NCBI GenBank assembly: GCA_050084515.1
Contig: CM114275.1
Span: 2,976,001 to 3,040,000, forward strand
DNA: 64,000 nucleotides
Direction: 5' to 3'
From: Blasia pusilla
Taxonomy: Eukaryota; Marchantiophyta; Marchantiopsida; Blasiales
A program made the translations under genes and the position numbers. Shown here piece after piece: positions 1 through 13,104 of this stretch (position 1 is the first letter of the stretch; each line of letters opens with the position of its first letter). Under the pieces are notes generated by a model. The model searched no databases. It was not told the origin of the DNA and worked only from the letters and a program-made list of their open reading frames with translations.

Positions 1-792
1 TCATCCAGATCAGAAATTACCCGTCTGCAGAAGAGTCCCCAGAAGGGGTAGATGTTCCAGATATATCTTTCAATCCCCTGTTGAAACATCATAGGTTTAT
101 CCAGTTTTAATATTTCCACGTGGAATACTTCACCCATTGTCTGCTGATAGGACTAGTACATGTTGCCAGGCACATTGCAGCTTTCAGTTCTGGAAATCAC
201 CATGACTGACCTTCTGACTATCACAAGTGGCTACATCTCCTTCTCTAAGAGGAGTATTGTCATTTCAATGAACGAATGCTTCATAGCCACAGTTCACTAA
301 GAGGTCAATAAGCATCAAGTCAAATAAAATCTTATGCCATTCAAATTTGCAGTATCTCCGGCTGTGATGCCTATCTTTGTTAAATTACAATACCTGCTGC
401 TCCGCCCTGGTGGTTGCCATGTACTGGGTTCTGCGGATTCCTTGACATCTCGCACTTTGGTGTACCTTGTGTGTGATGAATCAACTACCTTTGTTTGGCC
501 AGAGTTAGTACCTGACAAACAAACACAATTTTCAACTCAATGGGAAAAGAATCCCACATAAAGTCACATACCTGACAAACAAAAATTTCAGTTTAGTGAA
601 AAAAGAATCAGAAATGACATCTTTGGACATAATCGCAAGTTCATTCCTGTCTACAGAATTTGATCATACACGCTCTTGTTCAGAGACACTGTCCACAAAA
701 GAGAAACAGTGCTATCTTTCTCCATATGAGCAAGCAGAAAGGTCTATGAGAGTGAGATCTACTGGTTCTCCTAACCAGCCTCTTGCAGTACA
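1..792. other. 3' flank of the NDUFAF2-like gene, no gene seen
   Basis: This stretch lies downstream of the last recognised exon of the minus-strand complex I assembly-factor gene. It probably holds that gene's 3' UTR and then intergenic DNA. Short open frames occur on both strands but none shows a recognisable domain or a consistent exon boundary. Confidence 0.4.
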
Positions 793-3078
793 TCAACATT
801 TTTTTTGCACTTGGTTTCCATGACGAGACCCACCTCCACTGATCTGCTGCATCATGATCTCCATATCATCTGGGCTTGCATCATCTGCCAAAATGTACCA
901 AACCTCAGGCATCTTCGTGAATCATTCAAATTGGACTTGAAAACAGTTCAGTTTGACCAGTGGGAAGCATCACACCTTCGCCGTACATGAAACTGATAAC
1001 TCGAGAAGTGACGGCCTGTCATTGTGAAAGAAAAAATCACCAAACGACAAAAAAACACATGGTGCTTCCCATGTGAGGACCTGAAATTCTCTAGACTGAC
1101 TTTACACTGGTACAAGACTTAGGAGCTAGAAACTACATTCTTACTATCTCCACCAGAAAATTACAATATTAAGAACCCAATACAGTTTAGTTCAAATCTT
1201 CCACTGACCTGCTTTTTGTCCTGATTGTGAGAGCTTGGCTTTGAGACGTCTTACATCTTCCTCCTTCTGAAGCACTGCACAAAATAACACACAGAATTCA
1301 CAAAGCTGATGCGTAAGCAAACATTACTAATTCATCACCACCACCTGCCATGGAGGTAAACACAAAGAGCAACATTACATGATGCCTGCAATTTGATGTG
1401 ATTCCGTTGAGCTTCCAAATCAAGGATCTCCTGCAAATTACACACACCAAGCCGATTTCATAGATTCCGTTAACAGTGGAGATGTCATCGTCATATTTCA
1501 AACACGTCCATTCCTTACATTCTCCTTTCTGAAACATTGGTGAAAGAGTGTGAACTCCTAGTCAGTGCCTCCTGGCAAGGATCTCATAATACACAATGGA
1601 AACAACTAGACAAGCCAGAAGTCCATCTCCATTTGTGCCAAATTAGATAAAAGAAGGCTGTAAAAAGGTCAGGAAAGCAGAACTTGATGGCTCATTTCAG
1701 ATGTGGAACTGCTCCAATATATATGCAGATCAAGACCACATTCTATCAGTACATTCAGATACAGAACTAATGAAGAACTCCTCTTGACAAAAATGAATAC
1801 TTTCAGGTTCCATGTGACTCAAAACAGCACACTCTTCATGGGTAAGAACTTAGACATGACCGTTCCCTACGTATCGTATGGTCTCGATCCTCATACCTGG
1901 GGAGATGGCGCCTCCCTTCTTGTTCCAGAAAGCCAACTGGTCCATTCAACTGCATAAATCCCCTCGAATTCAGACGAAGCTCCTCAGTAAGAATACACAG
2001 ATGTGAACCAAATTTTCAGCAGCTACTTTCTTTAAAGGACGTCAAGAAAACTCCCATGGATATTTCTTCAGCAATCTTCTTGAGGAAAAGAGACTCCATA
2101 ATTCGACCCAGAACTCGATGCCTGAGCAGTCGTAGATCACGTTTGGGAAATCTATGGCAAGCATAGCCCGTCGAAACATCGGATTTCATCTTAATTTCAA
2201 CAGGAGGAGGTCTCTCACCTGGAACAGCAGTCGGATCAGGGACGTTTAGGTTAAACTCCACCCATCGTTTCTCCACCACTGCCACAACCGTATATACATA
2301 CAGGCAAGGTGGTCTCAGTGGCTAACACCATGAACAAATCCCTTCACTACGCTTCGCTTTCTCTCACCACACATATTTCCTAGAAGCCACCAATTCTGGC
2401 GGTTAACGACTCTAGCGACCTTCAAGAAGCTTCGCAGGTGCAATGGACAGTAGCCCCTACTCTGAAGCGCGTCATTCAGACCAGGAATCCTGCCTGGGTT
2501 CTGAGGGATTAGTTAGCAATCAGAGTTCCACTGCAATTTAGTAACAGTCACGTCATCTTCGAAAGCCTCGAACATCCTCACTATCAGATCCTTGATTTTG
2601 TTCTTCCATGAGGCAATAAAGGTCGACTAGCTAAAGCATTTCGTTTGGAAGTAGTTGTATTGAAAGGACAGAGAAGTTGATTACTGTAATCCGCGTGACA
2701 TCCGGGAGTAATGATTGCTCAACCCATGTTTTGGTACCGGGGAGCGCTCATGAATCGAGCAGTGAGTTCACATAGGACCAAGCTTAAAACGTGAAGCTGG
2801 ATTTTCCAAACAAGTTCACAAACACGCAAAAGGTTGAATCGGCGGATAAACAGAAAGTGAAGAGGCCAGGATTTCTGCTGACAAAACACTGAAGAGTTCG
2901 AAAGAAAACAAGAATCGGACAGGAAAGAGATTTGCCGGTAGGAGCGACTAGGAAGGATGTACATACAAGCGCCATCCACTCTTTCAGGCTTGCGGTAGTA
3001 GCTGTTGCCATTCTTATCGATACCCACCAGAACCCGCCCTCCAAACGACCTCAATACTCCCACAAACTTAGAGAACAT
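793..3078 (-). CDS. NDUFAF2/mimitin-like mitochondrial complex I assembly factor (NDUFA12 family), 6 exons
   Basis: Six exons join in frame on the minus strand: 3078-2967, 2278-2219, 1949-1897, 1430-1379, 1274-1209 and 884-793. All introns are GT-AG and the product is 144 aa. Seen: the first exon begins MFSKFVGVLRSFGGRVLVGI and contains a GNSYYRKPE stretch. The next exons give VEKRWVEF, DPTAVPVEW and TSWLSGTRREAPSPQEI, followed by a charged helix (LLQKEEDVRRLKAKLS). Known: this order (G-N-YY-R, EKRWV, P-EW--WL, P-P-E) marks the NDUFA12/NDUFAF2 family, and plant NDUFAF2-like proteins have similar length. The role is late assembly of the NADH dehydrogenase matrix arm in mitochondria. The start is the first ATG before the conserved block. 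The last exon could instead splice at a GTGGGT near 832 into an unseen exon. It is not organellar or part of an operon. Confidence 0.88.
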
Positions 3079-5403
3079 CTTGCCGTTAAGGCTTTATTCG
3101 ATAATTCGACGAAGGGAACTCGCAATCTGCCCGCCGCTACTTCGGGATGTGGAGAAATGCTCGCCACCTGTCCAGCTCACAAGTGCTTTCAGCGATGGGC
3201 TCTACTTCAAATTCGTGGTGACACTCGCGGACGAGAGAGGGAATCCAGTTCAAGTTTCAGGTGGAAGTCTTGCGGGTCCGTGCATTGGATGATCGAGTTA
3301 ACGGGACAGCGATTAACTTTCAAGTCCAAGGCTGTATCTTCGGAATTTGGCAACATGCTCTTATGCATCGTGTCATCAACCGTGCAAACCCTATAAGGGT
3401 TACAGTTTGACAGTGTCCGTCTCATTCCAGAGGTTGGATCGCCATGACTTGCTTAAAATCCGCAGTTGAATAAACCTTCACTATCTTGCCCAGTATGCTG
3501 CAACTGCTCTCAAAGCTTTCACGAAGAGCCGGCGGAAATTGGCAAGAAAAATTGCGGAATCTGACATGCACGCTTTGCAGGCCTAACACAACGCCACTGG
3601 CGCCTAATTCTCAGCACCGGATGTCTAAAAGACCGTGTCAGGCCCTTCACTCTGCTCTGTGCAGTCAACACGGTCATCTTCGTGTGCCACATTAGACGGC
3701 TGACTCTCCTTACAAGATTGAGAATTTCTCCGTGGTAGAAAGAATTGATCGGAACGGAATCCGAGGGCCACAAAGTGGAAGAGCAGAGCCGTAAGAATGC
3801 TTCAACTGAGTCCATTGACTCAGTTGAATCATCAGGCCCCCTCTCGCAGGAGAGATTACATTCTGCTTTTATTGTGTTAAAGAAGACTTTTACATGGTGG
3901 ACTCGTTTCTTCTTAGATGTAATTTGCTAGAACTTATCGCGACTCGGATGTAGTTTCGCTTGAAGAATTGTCAGAGATTCATGGGCTGAAACGGCATTAT
4001 ATGATGCAAGAAAGCTGTAAGTGGCTCGTTCAATCCATCACCAAAAGGGTGGACACATCATCACACTCGAAATGCAAATTCTCCATTGCCACTCCCGAAG
4101 TAGCAAGGACGGGCCTGTCTGAAGATGCCAAACTGAATCACACACTCCTCAAAATGCAAATTCTACATATCTACTGAAGTGGCAAGGACGGGCCTGAGCT
4201 AGCAACCCAAACAGAATCACATCAGCTGATACTACGGCGTGAGTGTGACTCCGAAGAGAATACCGTTTTGCCCCAAACCGCATCGTGTAATGGATCTACT
4301 ACATACAGGACACCTGCACTCTTTTTGCAATCCAATCTTTCCATATTGAACGAGCTCTTGGGCCTACAGTCCTAGCTGGAAATTCACCACACCAGAGAGT
4401 ATCGTTGGTGGAGCTTTGGGATGACCTAAATCCCGAGCAATCTCCAATTTTTTTTGACATATCTCTCTTTCTCCGACAGCCTCGACTCAAAGAGTTGGAA
4501 AAACAAAACAGTAGAGTAAGTAATCTCACTGTGCGTGCTGGGTCATTAGTTGGAAGCGGATGTACCGATGCACATGCTTTGAGTACCCAAGACGATCCAA
4601 GATGACTAACTTTGCTGGATCAATTGTTCAGTTTATTAAGTAGTCTCCTCCACAAACTGAAGTCTTGTCACATGCATGAGGATTTTGACACCTTTCAGCC
4701 ATCGAGGAGCACCGGTTACACAAATCAGACTGCAGACTTCTTAATCGGCGAAATGAGAAGGGGTGTGGCGTTTGGACCCGTTTCTGGCTGTTCGCTTTAC
4801 TTCCGACACGGAACAATTCATATGCAATGATAGATACCTGGATACCAAAAAGCCCATCTAAGCAGACAATGCACTCATTTCTGCGGTCTATCAGGAGAGT
4901 AGAAGGCTACGAGTTGGCAACTGAAACATGAGTACAAGTTACAGATGCAGATTTTCCGGTCGTGCAAGAGAACATTGTAAAATTGAGTCGAAATAAATCA
5001 TGGCTACAAGACGCTCATCTAAGCATCATCATTGGGATCACATACTCCTCCTAAGAGAAAGCAAACCAATAGTTTATGCTTCACAGGTTCCAATTCAAAG
5101 ACTTGGTATCGTGTACATTATCATTTCCTGCAGCGGAAAATTCTGCTTCAAGGTTCACCATAAAAGGTATAAAAGCTTAGCAGAGGAGGTTTGATGAACT
5201 CAAACCTACATATTAGGTATCAGTGTGGCAGTCTATATTACAAGAAATTCACACAGGTTCTTTTTCTCAAGTGTGGAGTTTATGAACTTTACCGAATGTG
5301 CTTCAACTTTTCCGACGTCCTAAGTGAAAATTCAACAGTGCCAAGGACATGACAAAAGATATCTTCAAAAGGTAAGACCTCGCACTGATGATTTCAGTTG
5401 AAG
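3079..5403. other. intergenic region between two minus-strand genes, no gene recognised
   Basis: This contains the presumed promoter and 5' UTR of the NDUFAF2-like gene at its left end and the 3' flank of the chloroplast-protein gene at its right end. Several open frames of 60-150 codons exist on both strands (for example plus-strand 3005-3292 and 4405-4605), but none has a recognisable domain. The only structure I can support is a local direct duplication near 4060-4216. Confidence 0.4.
4060..4216. repeat. imperfect tandem duplication, about 78-bp unit, two copies
   Basis: Two adjacent copies share the blocks AATGCAAATTCT and GGCAAGGACGGGCCTGA-like segments in the same order. Copy 1 is about 4060-4138 and copy 2 about 4139-4216. 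Each copy starts with CACACTC and ends with a segment near CAGAATCAC or ACTGAATCAC. No coding role is evident. Confidence 0.7.
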
Positions 5404-6570
5404 TTAGTATTCATTATAGTGGATTCCACCCAGTTTCCAAACCACAAACGCTGTGCCACACATTAGCCCAATGATCAGCAAAAAGGAAAAGACCAGCACG
5501 AGTTGGCCAGGGTTGATGCTGAACTTGAAGGCGTCAGCTGCTTGTTCTTCCGGAGTTCGTCTCACATCATCAAATATGTTGGCCGGCACAACAGGCTGGC
5601 CGAATTTGGTCGTCTTTCCCTGCCTCTCTCCGTCCTTGAAGGCATCCAGTACCCTCTTCCCTCGAACTCCGGGTTGCACGAACGGACTCGTCGGCTTCTG
5701 GGCAGCAGCTGCAACTTGAGCAAAAGGGTTTGATGGTTTCTGTGCTGAATTAGTTTGAGCAAAGGAACTTGCTGGCTTCTGAGCTTCTGGAGGCTGCGTA
5801 AAGACACTGGAAGGATTGGTCACTTTCAGTAAATCTGCGGCTTTAGAAGAAAGTTGCCCGGCGGGGCGGGGCTCTTGTCGCCCTATTGCAAGAGCGGGCT
5901 TCCTCGAGCTTATAGAATCCTCAGCAGTAGAACCGGAACCAGGCGCTTGGAAATCGGTTGTCTCCTTTGCGGCAATTCGGGAGGAGATCTTCCCACTCTT
6001 GAAAGGACTGCTGGGGTTGGAAGCTGATGATGAGGGCGAATCTACCGTCCCAGAATCAGGTGCTCCGGATATTGAATTTGTTCTGGCTTCGCCATCCCCA
6101 CCGACCACCAACACTGGAACAACCGGAACTGTGCGCTACAGTTAATCACCACAACTTTACGATTCCACGGTCGTCCTAGATTCACTACTTCACGAGGGCA
6201 CACACATTCTTCTCCCAGGCGGGAAACTGAACATATAGATTCAAGTCTGCTCATTCTCAGAAGCAACATTACCTGCAGAACCATCGACCGTCGGTTCTTC
6301 GGCAGCTGCGGATTCACATCTGACAGCGCAGTGCCTGCGAGACCTCTTTGAAATCCTCAATCCGGGGCGAAATGCGTTGCTTACTCGCACTTCCTTCGCT
6401 TGCAAACTCAGCGCCCCGCAACCATTTCGGAACGACGGCGACGACGAGAGCGTGTATCTCGGCGACCTCGAATTGCTGCTGTGGAATGAGAATGTCACCG
6501 AAGTCGGTATAGACCTACATGCCAGAGTTGCAGCAGAGTGGCAACGCACCACAGCTGTAGTCGCAGCCAT
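5404..6570 (-). CDS. chloroplast-targeted single-pass membrane protein of unknown function, 2 exons
   Basis: Exon 1 (6570-6273) joins exon 2 (6128-5404) through a GT-AG intron, phase 1, giving 340 aa. Seen: the N-terminal 70 or so residues are rich in S, T, A and R and poor in acidic residues, as in plastid transit peptides. After the splice comes a short VPVVPVLVVGGDGEA stretch. A long low-complexity S/P/Q-rich middle follows, with four imperfect repeats of the form QKP-S-FAQ (about residues 205-265). The C-terminus has a conserved-looking block (GQPVVPANIFDDVRRTPEEQ) and one membrane helix (QLVLVFSFLLIIGLMCGTAF), ending WKLGGIHYNEY. Inference: a thylakoid or envelope protein with its bulk on one side. 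I do not recognise a named family, although green-lineage plastid proteins with such a C-terminal helix exist. Confidence 0.8.
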
Positions 6571-6676
6571 AGTTGAGCTGCAATTCCTCCTCTCAATGCG
6601 TCTCTCTGATCTCTCAATGTGTCTCTCTCTGATCGCCGCACTCGTTCACCGAATTCGCATCGCCTGGATATGTAAA

Positions 6677-6716
6677 AAATGTATATATATACCGGAGGAT
6701 ATATAAAATATTTAAC
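6677..6716 (-). promoter_or_regulatory. TATA-like AT-rich block upstream of the chloroplast-protein gene
   Basis: The run contains GTATATATATAC and ATATATAAAATATTTAA about 110-145 bases upstream of the minus-strand start codon at 6570. The position and composition fit a plant core promoter. Nothing else was checked, and AT-rich intergenic DNA gives such matches by chance. Confidence 0.35.
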
Positions 6717-9429
6717 TCAATAATTCAATAAAATCGCATTAAGACCAAATAAGTAAATGTTAGGGATACTTTGAGAGTGTGGGAGATTTAGTGAAAATTG
6801 GCAAAACTTAGATGGAGAGAAAAAAAAATGGGAATGTCCTCGGAGTCTTAAATACTTATTTATGACCCCTACAATAGGTCGTAAAAGTCGCAATTAAACC
6901 CCATGGCCACACGTCGCCTGACGGAGCACAGGAAGGGGCGGAGATACCCTAAATGGGCGGTCATAGCAAAAAGTTGGCCGGTAGATGTATCTAGTGCATG
7001 AGGCAGCATTTCGGGATACAAACTGGATTAACTCACAGGGTGTGTTTACGGTACACCTAGGGGACATCATTGCCAGCTCTGTTTTTGGATTGATTTGATT
7101 GTTCGATTGACCGATTTTGCAATGTGCGGGTTCAGTGCGGATTTTGTAATGTGCGGGTTCACTGTGGATTCAGTGCCGGTGCCGGATAAGGTCCTAGTTT
7201 TATCGAAACTCGTGTGGGGTTCCTGTTGAATTGTCGATTGCCTTGCTTAGTCCACTCCACGGATCGTTCAGCTTGGAGTTTTTTCACAACCGTGTGGAGC
7301 TTCTGTTAATGTTGTTTGTTGACTGGAAGGAATCTCTCAATTTTCGGGTCCTTCTTCGGGTGCCAAATGGACAATTCATTAACCATATCCTTTTCGTCCT
7401 CTCGTATCCATTTTCGATTAGATTTTTGGTTCATTCACTCTGCACCATCTACTTTGCTCATTCAATTTTTGGATGCTTGGTCAGATCCCGAATGGACAAT
7501 TCAAGGTAGCCAACTCCTCTCCTTCTCGTGTACCCATTTTTTATCAGAATTCAGCACTATCAATTGTTGTCCGTTCCAGACTTCGAACTAGATTTGTTCT
7601 TCCCTCTTATTCAAACTGAATTTCTTCATCGCTCTTAAAACTGTGGTGCACTCTCCACCATCTACGTCCGACAACTAGTTCGACCAAAAACTCAAGATTG
7701 TCACCTACTGTTTGGTCAACAATTCAGGGTATTGATGTGCTCTTTTGCCCAAAATTTTCTCTATCCGTTTTTTAAATCCGATCCATCCTACACCATCTAG
7801 CTCCATGTATAGGTTGAAGTCTCGGGCGCTGCAACGAGCGCACTCCACAAATAATCCATTCCCCCTGCGTTGTCCACTCCGAGATTTGGTACACTCTGCA
7901 CTATGCAGACCCAAATATAGATCGCCTTTGTGTCTCCATGGTTTTGGGGGCGAATTGAGCTCAATATTCTCTGCCTTGGGATTTTTGGTGGCTGTTGTTG
8001 AGTAATTGCGGGGGGATCCCTACATTGTAGAGAGTTCGGTGAATGAATGAATGACCAACTGAATGGCCCGGAAAAGGAAGAAAAAAGGGGAATTTAGCAC
8101 TTCCTTTGGAATTCTCATTTGAGGGCACTGAATCTCTCGTTTAGGTCTGCTGGCTTTCTTCATCTATGGACGTCTGAATTTTTTCGCAACTCTTATCGAA
8201 CCCGCCAACCCACCCTTTTTGCCACGCACAATTTCTATTATATGTGCAAGTTGCTATGTGTTGGTGCCGAACGAACTACCCGCAACACTACTGGTTGCGT
8301 AATTCCTCGGTGCTTTTTCCACTATATGATTGGCCGGTAGTTCATGGCGCCAGCAGGAATTTTTCCTTTCCCTTCTCTATTTTGTTCCTCCCGAGTCTTT
8401 CCAAGTTAGGCACATCCTCTATGACAGTGGACCTTATGTCCAGGAGCGTGGTGCTCACCTAGGTATTGCTTCCAAAGGGTGATGTCCTGCACTTCCCTGA
8501 GAATACTTCACAGATTTGCGGTCCCTCACATTGTCTCTGCTGCCTCACATTCTTCTGTGTGTGAACTCGAGTACTGCTACTTTTGCACTGCACATCAGCA
8601 CTCTATTCTTCGGTTGCTATTTCTTATGCTCCAAGATTGCGGTACGCCACAGTATGAGTAGACAGCTGGAAGTTTATTTGGTGGTATTACTATTTTTTGA
8701 GTGTGCGTGGTTGCTATTGTGAATAGTGTGTCTATAGCAAGGCTGGCATCCACGGAAAATGACCTACAATGCAATACGTGTTGTAACTGACGGCCATTAT
8801 ACCCTTGCTTGTAGCTCGATTTTGACTTTGCGGCCGGAGAGACTTCTTATTCATGTACACAATACAACCAACATCTTTTTGTATCGTTACATGGTGAATG
8901 TGTAATGTAATGCGTGTGTGCTACTCAAGCAATTGGTAAGTTGGTGCATTATTTGCAGAGTTGCTGTAGTAACTGATAGGTTTGAGACTACATGGGCGCC
9001 CTTCTAAAAAGATGGTTGCATATCTCCTGTTGTTAAAATGCCTAGGCTATGATTGAGGTCGGTTTATGACATGTTGTGAGCAACAGTTCACGTTCTTCCT
9101 TGTACTTACTAGTTTAGTGCAGTAAGGGTGACCGCCTATAGCACAGATTATGCACTTTGGTCGATTGATAACAAAGAGCGATCGTCGCTTGGTAATAGCA
9201 ATTGAATTGTATTTCTTCTCACCTAATCGGTGTATGCTCAGCCACGGACATAAGAAATTTTCCCTTGTCGAGCTACTATCCTCCTAGTTTCAGTTTCGTG
9301 TTACATGTTAATTCACTTTGCAGTCGTGCATGGACATATTTTTAATTTGCACCCACCTACTTTACTCAAATAGTTTCCTGATTATGGGGCAAGGGATCGA
9401 GACTAGTGGCCATATGTGTCTCCTAAGCC
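6717..9429. other. intergenic region, no gene recognised
   Basis: No supported gene, RNA or element end was found. There is a short local repetition near 7115-7185 (AATGTGCGGGTTCA-type words repeated with ATTTTGTAATGTGCGGGTT). A T-rich stretch of short plus-strand frames follows at 7231-8722 with no domain. The right limit is where similarity to the CACTA transposase begins. Confidence 0.35.
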
Positions 9430-9435
9430 TAATTT

Positions 9436-10236
9436 ATGCACAATACAGTGAAAGTTAGACGAGACATGGAAAACCTCGGAATTAGACCTCACTTATGGCT
9501 ACGACCCCACCCTACAAAGAGCAGGGGTCTTGTTGAACCTATGGCTAAGTATGTCCTATCTCCCTTGGAGTTGACAACATTTCTTGGAAGGGTTGAGGCA
9601 TTGAAAGTGCCTTCTGGCTACTACGGTGAGTTGAAGAAACATGTTGTTAGGAAAAAGTTGGGCAACATGAAGTCTCATGATTAACATATCTTCATTCATA
9701 AGATTTTTCCATATTGCCTACGAGGGCTCATGAGTGAAGAGGTGAGGGTCACTATCATGAGACTAAGCAGGGTCCTTAGGAACATTTCAATGAAGGTGTG
9801 GGATCCTTCTCGCTATGAGAAGCTGCATGAAGATACTGTGGTCACTCTATGCTTGTTGGAAATGCACTTCCCACCTACATTCTTTGATGTAATGACTTAT
9901 CTTCTCCTACATGTTGTAGAGGATTTAGATATTTGTGGCCCAGTAGCATGTCGATGGATGTATCCTTTTGAAAGGTACATGGGAGTGATGAAAAAGTATG
10001 TGAGGTCAAAGGCACGCCCTGAAGGATGTATGGCCGAGGGATATGTCCTTGACGAAGCATTGGGTTTTGTCACGGAATATATGAAGAGGTTTGAACATGT
10101 CCAAACTCGAGTATGGGACGATGGAGAGGAAGCAAGGGTGGTTGGAGACGAATTGGAAGGTGCAGCAACAACCATCACACTTTCGCGAGACTTTTTAGTC
10201 TTGGCGCACAACTATATACTACGCAACACTCAATAA
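9436..10236 (+). pseudogene. CACTA transposase fragment, DUF4218 domain, one in-frame stop
   Basis: One reading frame runs through a TAA at 9682-9684. The first part contains TVKVRRDMENLGIRPHLWLR and GELKKHVVRKKLGNMKSHD. The second contains LCLLEMHFPPTFFDVMTYLL, CGPVACRWMYPFERYMGVMK and RPEGCMAEGYVLDEALGF. These are the hallmark blocks of DUF4218, found directly after the catalytic Transposase_21 region in TNP2-type CACTA transposases. The copy at 60710-61465 matches it block for block. Only this C-terminal piece survives here, and with no catalytic domain it cannot act alone. Confidence 0.87.
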
Positions 10237-10439
10237 ATGAAGAAGTGGTATAGGTAGGGTATCTGTATCTTATCTCTATCCTTGTGTTTGTTTTCTGATT
10301 GGAGTATGAGATCAATATGGCATATCTAAAAGGTTCAATTGTTGATGTTGGTAGTTTCTTACTCTAAACTAATATTCATTGTCTATTGCATTTTACATGA
10401 TTTATGAGGAGAGTGAAATTAACAATATGTCCTTCCAAG

Positions 10440-11000
10440 ATTGAGTTCGTCCAGCCATTTTGGAAGCCGCAGAAGGGAACCTTGAGAAGCTTGATGAAGA
10501 GGCATTTGCTCTCTCCATACCTCCTACTTCTAAAGTGCTCTCCTACAAGAGTATGAAAGCTTACCGTAATCATTATAGGGTGGAAGGGAGAGGAGGATTA
10601 AGTTTCTCAACTTATGATTGTGGTATAGGAGCCGTATTTTTGGATGACGAGGGGGGGAGATCCAACTCACATAGTGTTTATTCATATGTGGGTGTTTTAG
10701 CTGATTTCTTAGCCTTTGACTTCCAGATTATAGCTAAGGCAACCTCTCATTCTAATGAGAGGTAGATGGGTTAGAGCAGACTGGGACTCTAGGCGCCCAT
10801 CCATGAAAAGAGACGGGGAGGGGTTTCTTCTTGCTAACCTAAATGATAATAAGCCACTTCACCACCAGCCTTTTGTGTTTCCTTCACAAGTAGAACAGAT
10901 TTTCTATGGAGATCTGGGTGACGGAGGTGCGTGGAGAGTAGTACTTAGGAAAGAAGCAAGGTCTCGCCGTAGCTTTGCAGATTCGACAGATGTGAATTGA
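10440..11000 (+). pseudogene. CACTA transposase C-terminal fragment, DUF4216 domain, one frameshift
   Basis: The frame starting near 10460 gives PPTSKVLSYKSMKAYRNHYR and YSYVGVLADFLAFDF. The reading then shifts near 10740 to the frame giving RGRWVRADWDSRRPSMKRD, HHQPFVFPSQVEQIFYGD and WRVVLRKEARSR. The QPFVFPSQVEQ...WRVVLRK pair is the DUF4216 signature. The second CACTA copy (61644-62240) reads through the same region without the shift, so the indel is specific to this copy. A further in-element tail (HINTLGAIELND) continues to 11233. Confidence 0.85.
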
Positions 11001-11348
11001 GATAAGGAGGAGAGTGGTGAATACCATGGCCTGGAGGTGACTCCTTTTTGGAAAGACATTTGCCCCATATCAATACTCTCGGTGCCATTGAACTAAATGA
11101 CGCTGAAGTCGCCATAGCTCAATCAGATTTTAGCCAAGTACATGTAGTGGAAGTTTTGCAAAGCATGGACAACGATGGGGATGAATCAGATGAGGAACTT
11201 AGCGATTATATCAGGATCTCATCGATTAGATAACGTACAAGTCCATAGTTGTGCATGTTGTGTGTATGTGTTTTTTAGTTCTTGTGGGGTTGAACCATTT
11301 GATAAACATGTTTTTCTTTCACACAACTTGAGAGCTATATTTGTGTAG

Positions 11349-12600
11349 GGATATGGAGCCAGCTGTTGCACAGAGTGATTATTCCAATAGACAAGGTGAA
11401 GTAGGAGTCCAATGTGAGAAGAACTAGAAATCTAGTGTATATAGTCATGAGAAGACAAAGGGAGTTGAGGCATCAAGAGACTCCAACCATGAGGTCCATG
11501 ATGTAGATGCTCCCATTGATAATGAGGTGGAGGATACTAGCACGGCCTACAAGAAGAATCATGAACGTAACATTCAGAGAAGGAAAGAGATGGAGAGAGT
11601 TCTTTTTCAGAACTGCCAATTGACGTATGTTTTCTTGGCCTATTGTATATGGTTGGGGGATCCTCTAGTGGCTTTAAGTTAGTGCAAGTGAATTTCATAG
11701 TGATTGCTGGTGAAATGAGGAGTACACATGATTACTCATGGCGTGGAATGAATCATTTCATGTTTATTGAACTAATTGTGAAACATGGATAGTAATGGAG
11801 CAATTAAAAAAAAGAGGCAACTAGCAACAAAGATTCATGTTGCTCCAAATGTGGTAAGCCTTCGCCGACAAAGTGCAAACCTCAAGAAGACCCTAAATAT
11901 TCAGATTTCTCAGATAGGAAATCTAAGAAGGAACCAATGGGATATACATCAGATGAAGATAATGTGGCCCGTTCGGATTCACCCGATCCTGTAAGTACCG
12001 AATTATGGGATTATCCATATTATTCAATCGATTGACATTGATTTGTAGTAGGAGATACTTGATATGAGTATTATTTCTATGATCCTACCTTGTTTGCTTA
12101 TTAAATTGAGCTCTTTACTGTGTACAGGGATCAGAATTTATGAAAGGAGTCCATGTTGATAGTGTAGAGAGACAAAGATCCCAAGGCCAACAAAATGTTG
12201 TTAAAGACGGGATGCATGTACCCCCCGCTTTGACAGGAACAATATGTCCCATGAACCTCCATGGGAGACTCAGAGTTGGAGAGGAGGCCACTTGTGGGGT
12301 GGTCCTCCTTGGGATGGATGGTACAACCAACCCCTTCCCAATGTATATGGAAGATTTCGGGAGCAAGACTCTCAACCCATGGATGAGAGAGGTCTCCATG
12401 CAAGAGATGCAGAGAGGTACGTTGAGGGCATGTCAAGAGATAGATTTATGTGGGACCATTCATCCCGCTAGGGTGAATCACAGAGACCAGGTTCCTACAA
12501 CCATGTACCACATGTTGAAGTAGACGATTGGAGGCATGGAGAGTGCGGATATCTCCCTGAGAGTCGCCCTCAATGGCATTCAGTGAGTACTGAATTCGAT
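11349..12600 (+). pseudogene. degenerate exons of the CACTA second gene (accessory protein N-terminal part)
   Basis: A new ATG at 11352 opens a frame reading MEPAVAQSDYSNRQGEVGVQ that meets a stop and continues as a charged helix (HERNIQRRKEMERVLF). Near 11810-12010 another frame gives CCSKCGKPSPTKCKPQ followed by an acidic S/D-rich stretch. Near 12244-12590 a W/G/R-rich frame reads PPWETQSWRGGHLWGGPPWD. These pieces sit between apparent GT-AG introns and directly precede the Transposase_24-like ORF, where En/Spm-type second genes normally start. I infer they are decayed exons of that gene. The exact splicing cannot be settled. Confidence 0.5.
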
Positions 12601-13104
12601 TCATTTTTTGACATTTCACATGACTTTATCATGTCTGAATGTATTTGTGATTTATTCTCTAATATTCCTCTGCATGAACAGGTTCCACCTCCAGGAGAAT
12701 TGGAAGGGCCTTTGGTAAGGTGTTGAATTCAATATCTTTGCCATAACCTGTAATTGGTTATGATTTCAGATATCTTCCATTCAATTGTAGATTTCAGATA
12801 TCTCCAATGGCTTCTTCTTGTGCAGATGTTTAGGGGTCCACCGAGTAGAAGTCAATCATGTATGACTCCCACTACACCAGAAAACACTCCATCTACAGGT
12901 GGTAGGATTCACACTTCTGGAGGTGGGGATTTAGATATCTTGTTCTACATTTCTGAATTTTCTTGAAGATGTCAAATCTATGTTGGTTCCCATCTCCCCT
13001 TGAACCATTCCTTCCCACAGTGAATTTTTATAAATGAACTTCTCCTAAGTATCTAGTAGCATAGAGTCCTAACATCTTTCTAATTATATGATGAGTGTTC
13101 TGAT

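Noticed and set aside
3005-3396. Overlapping plus-strand ORFs at the NDUFAF2 start as a divergent gene
   Set aside because: They overlap the first coding exon and show no recognisable domain or splice pattern.
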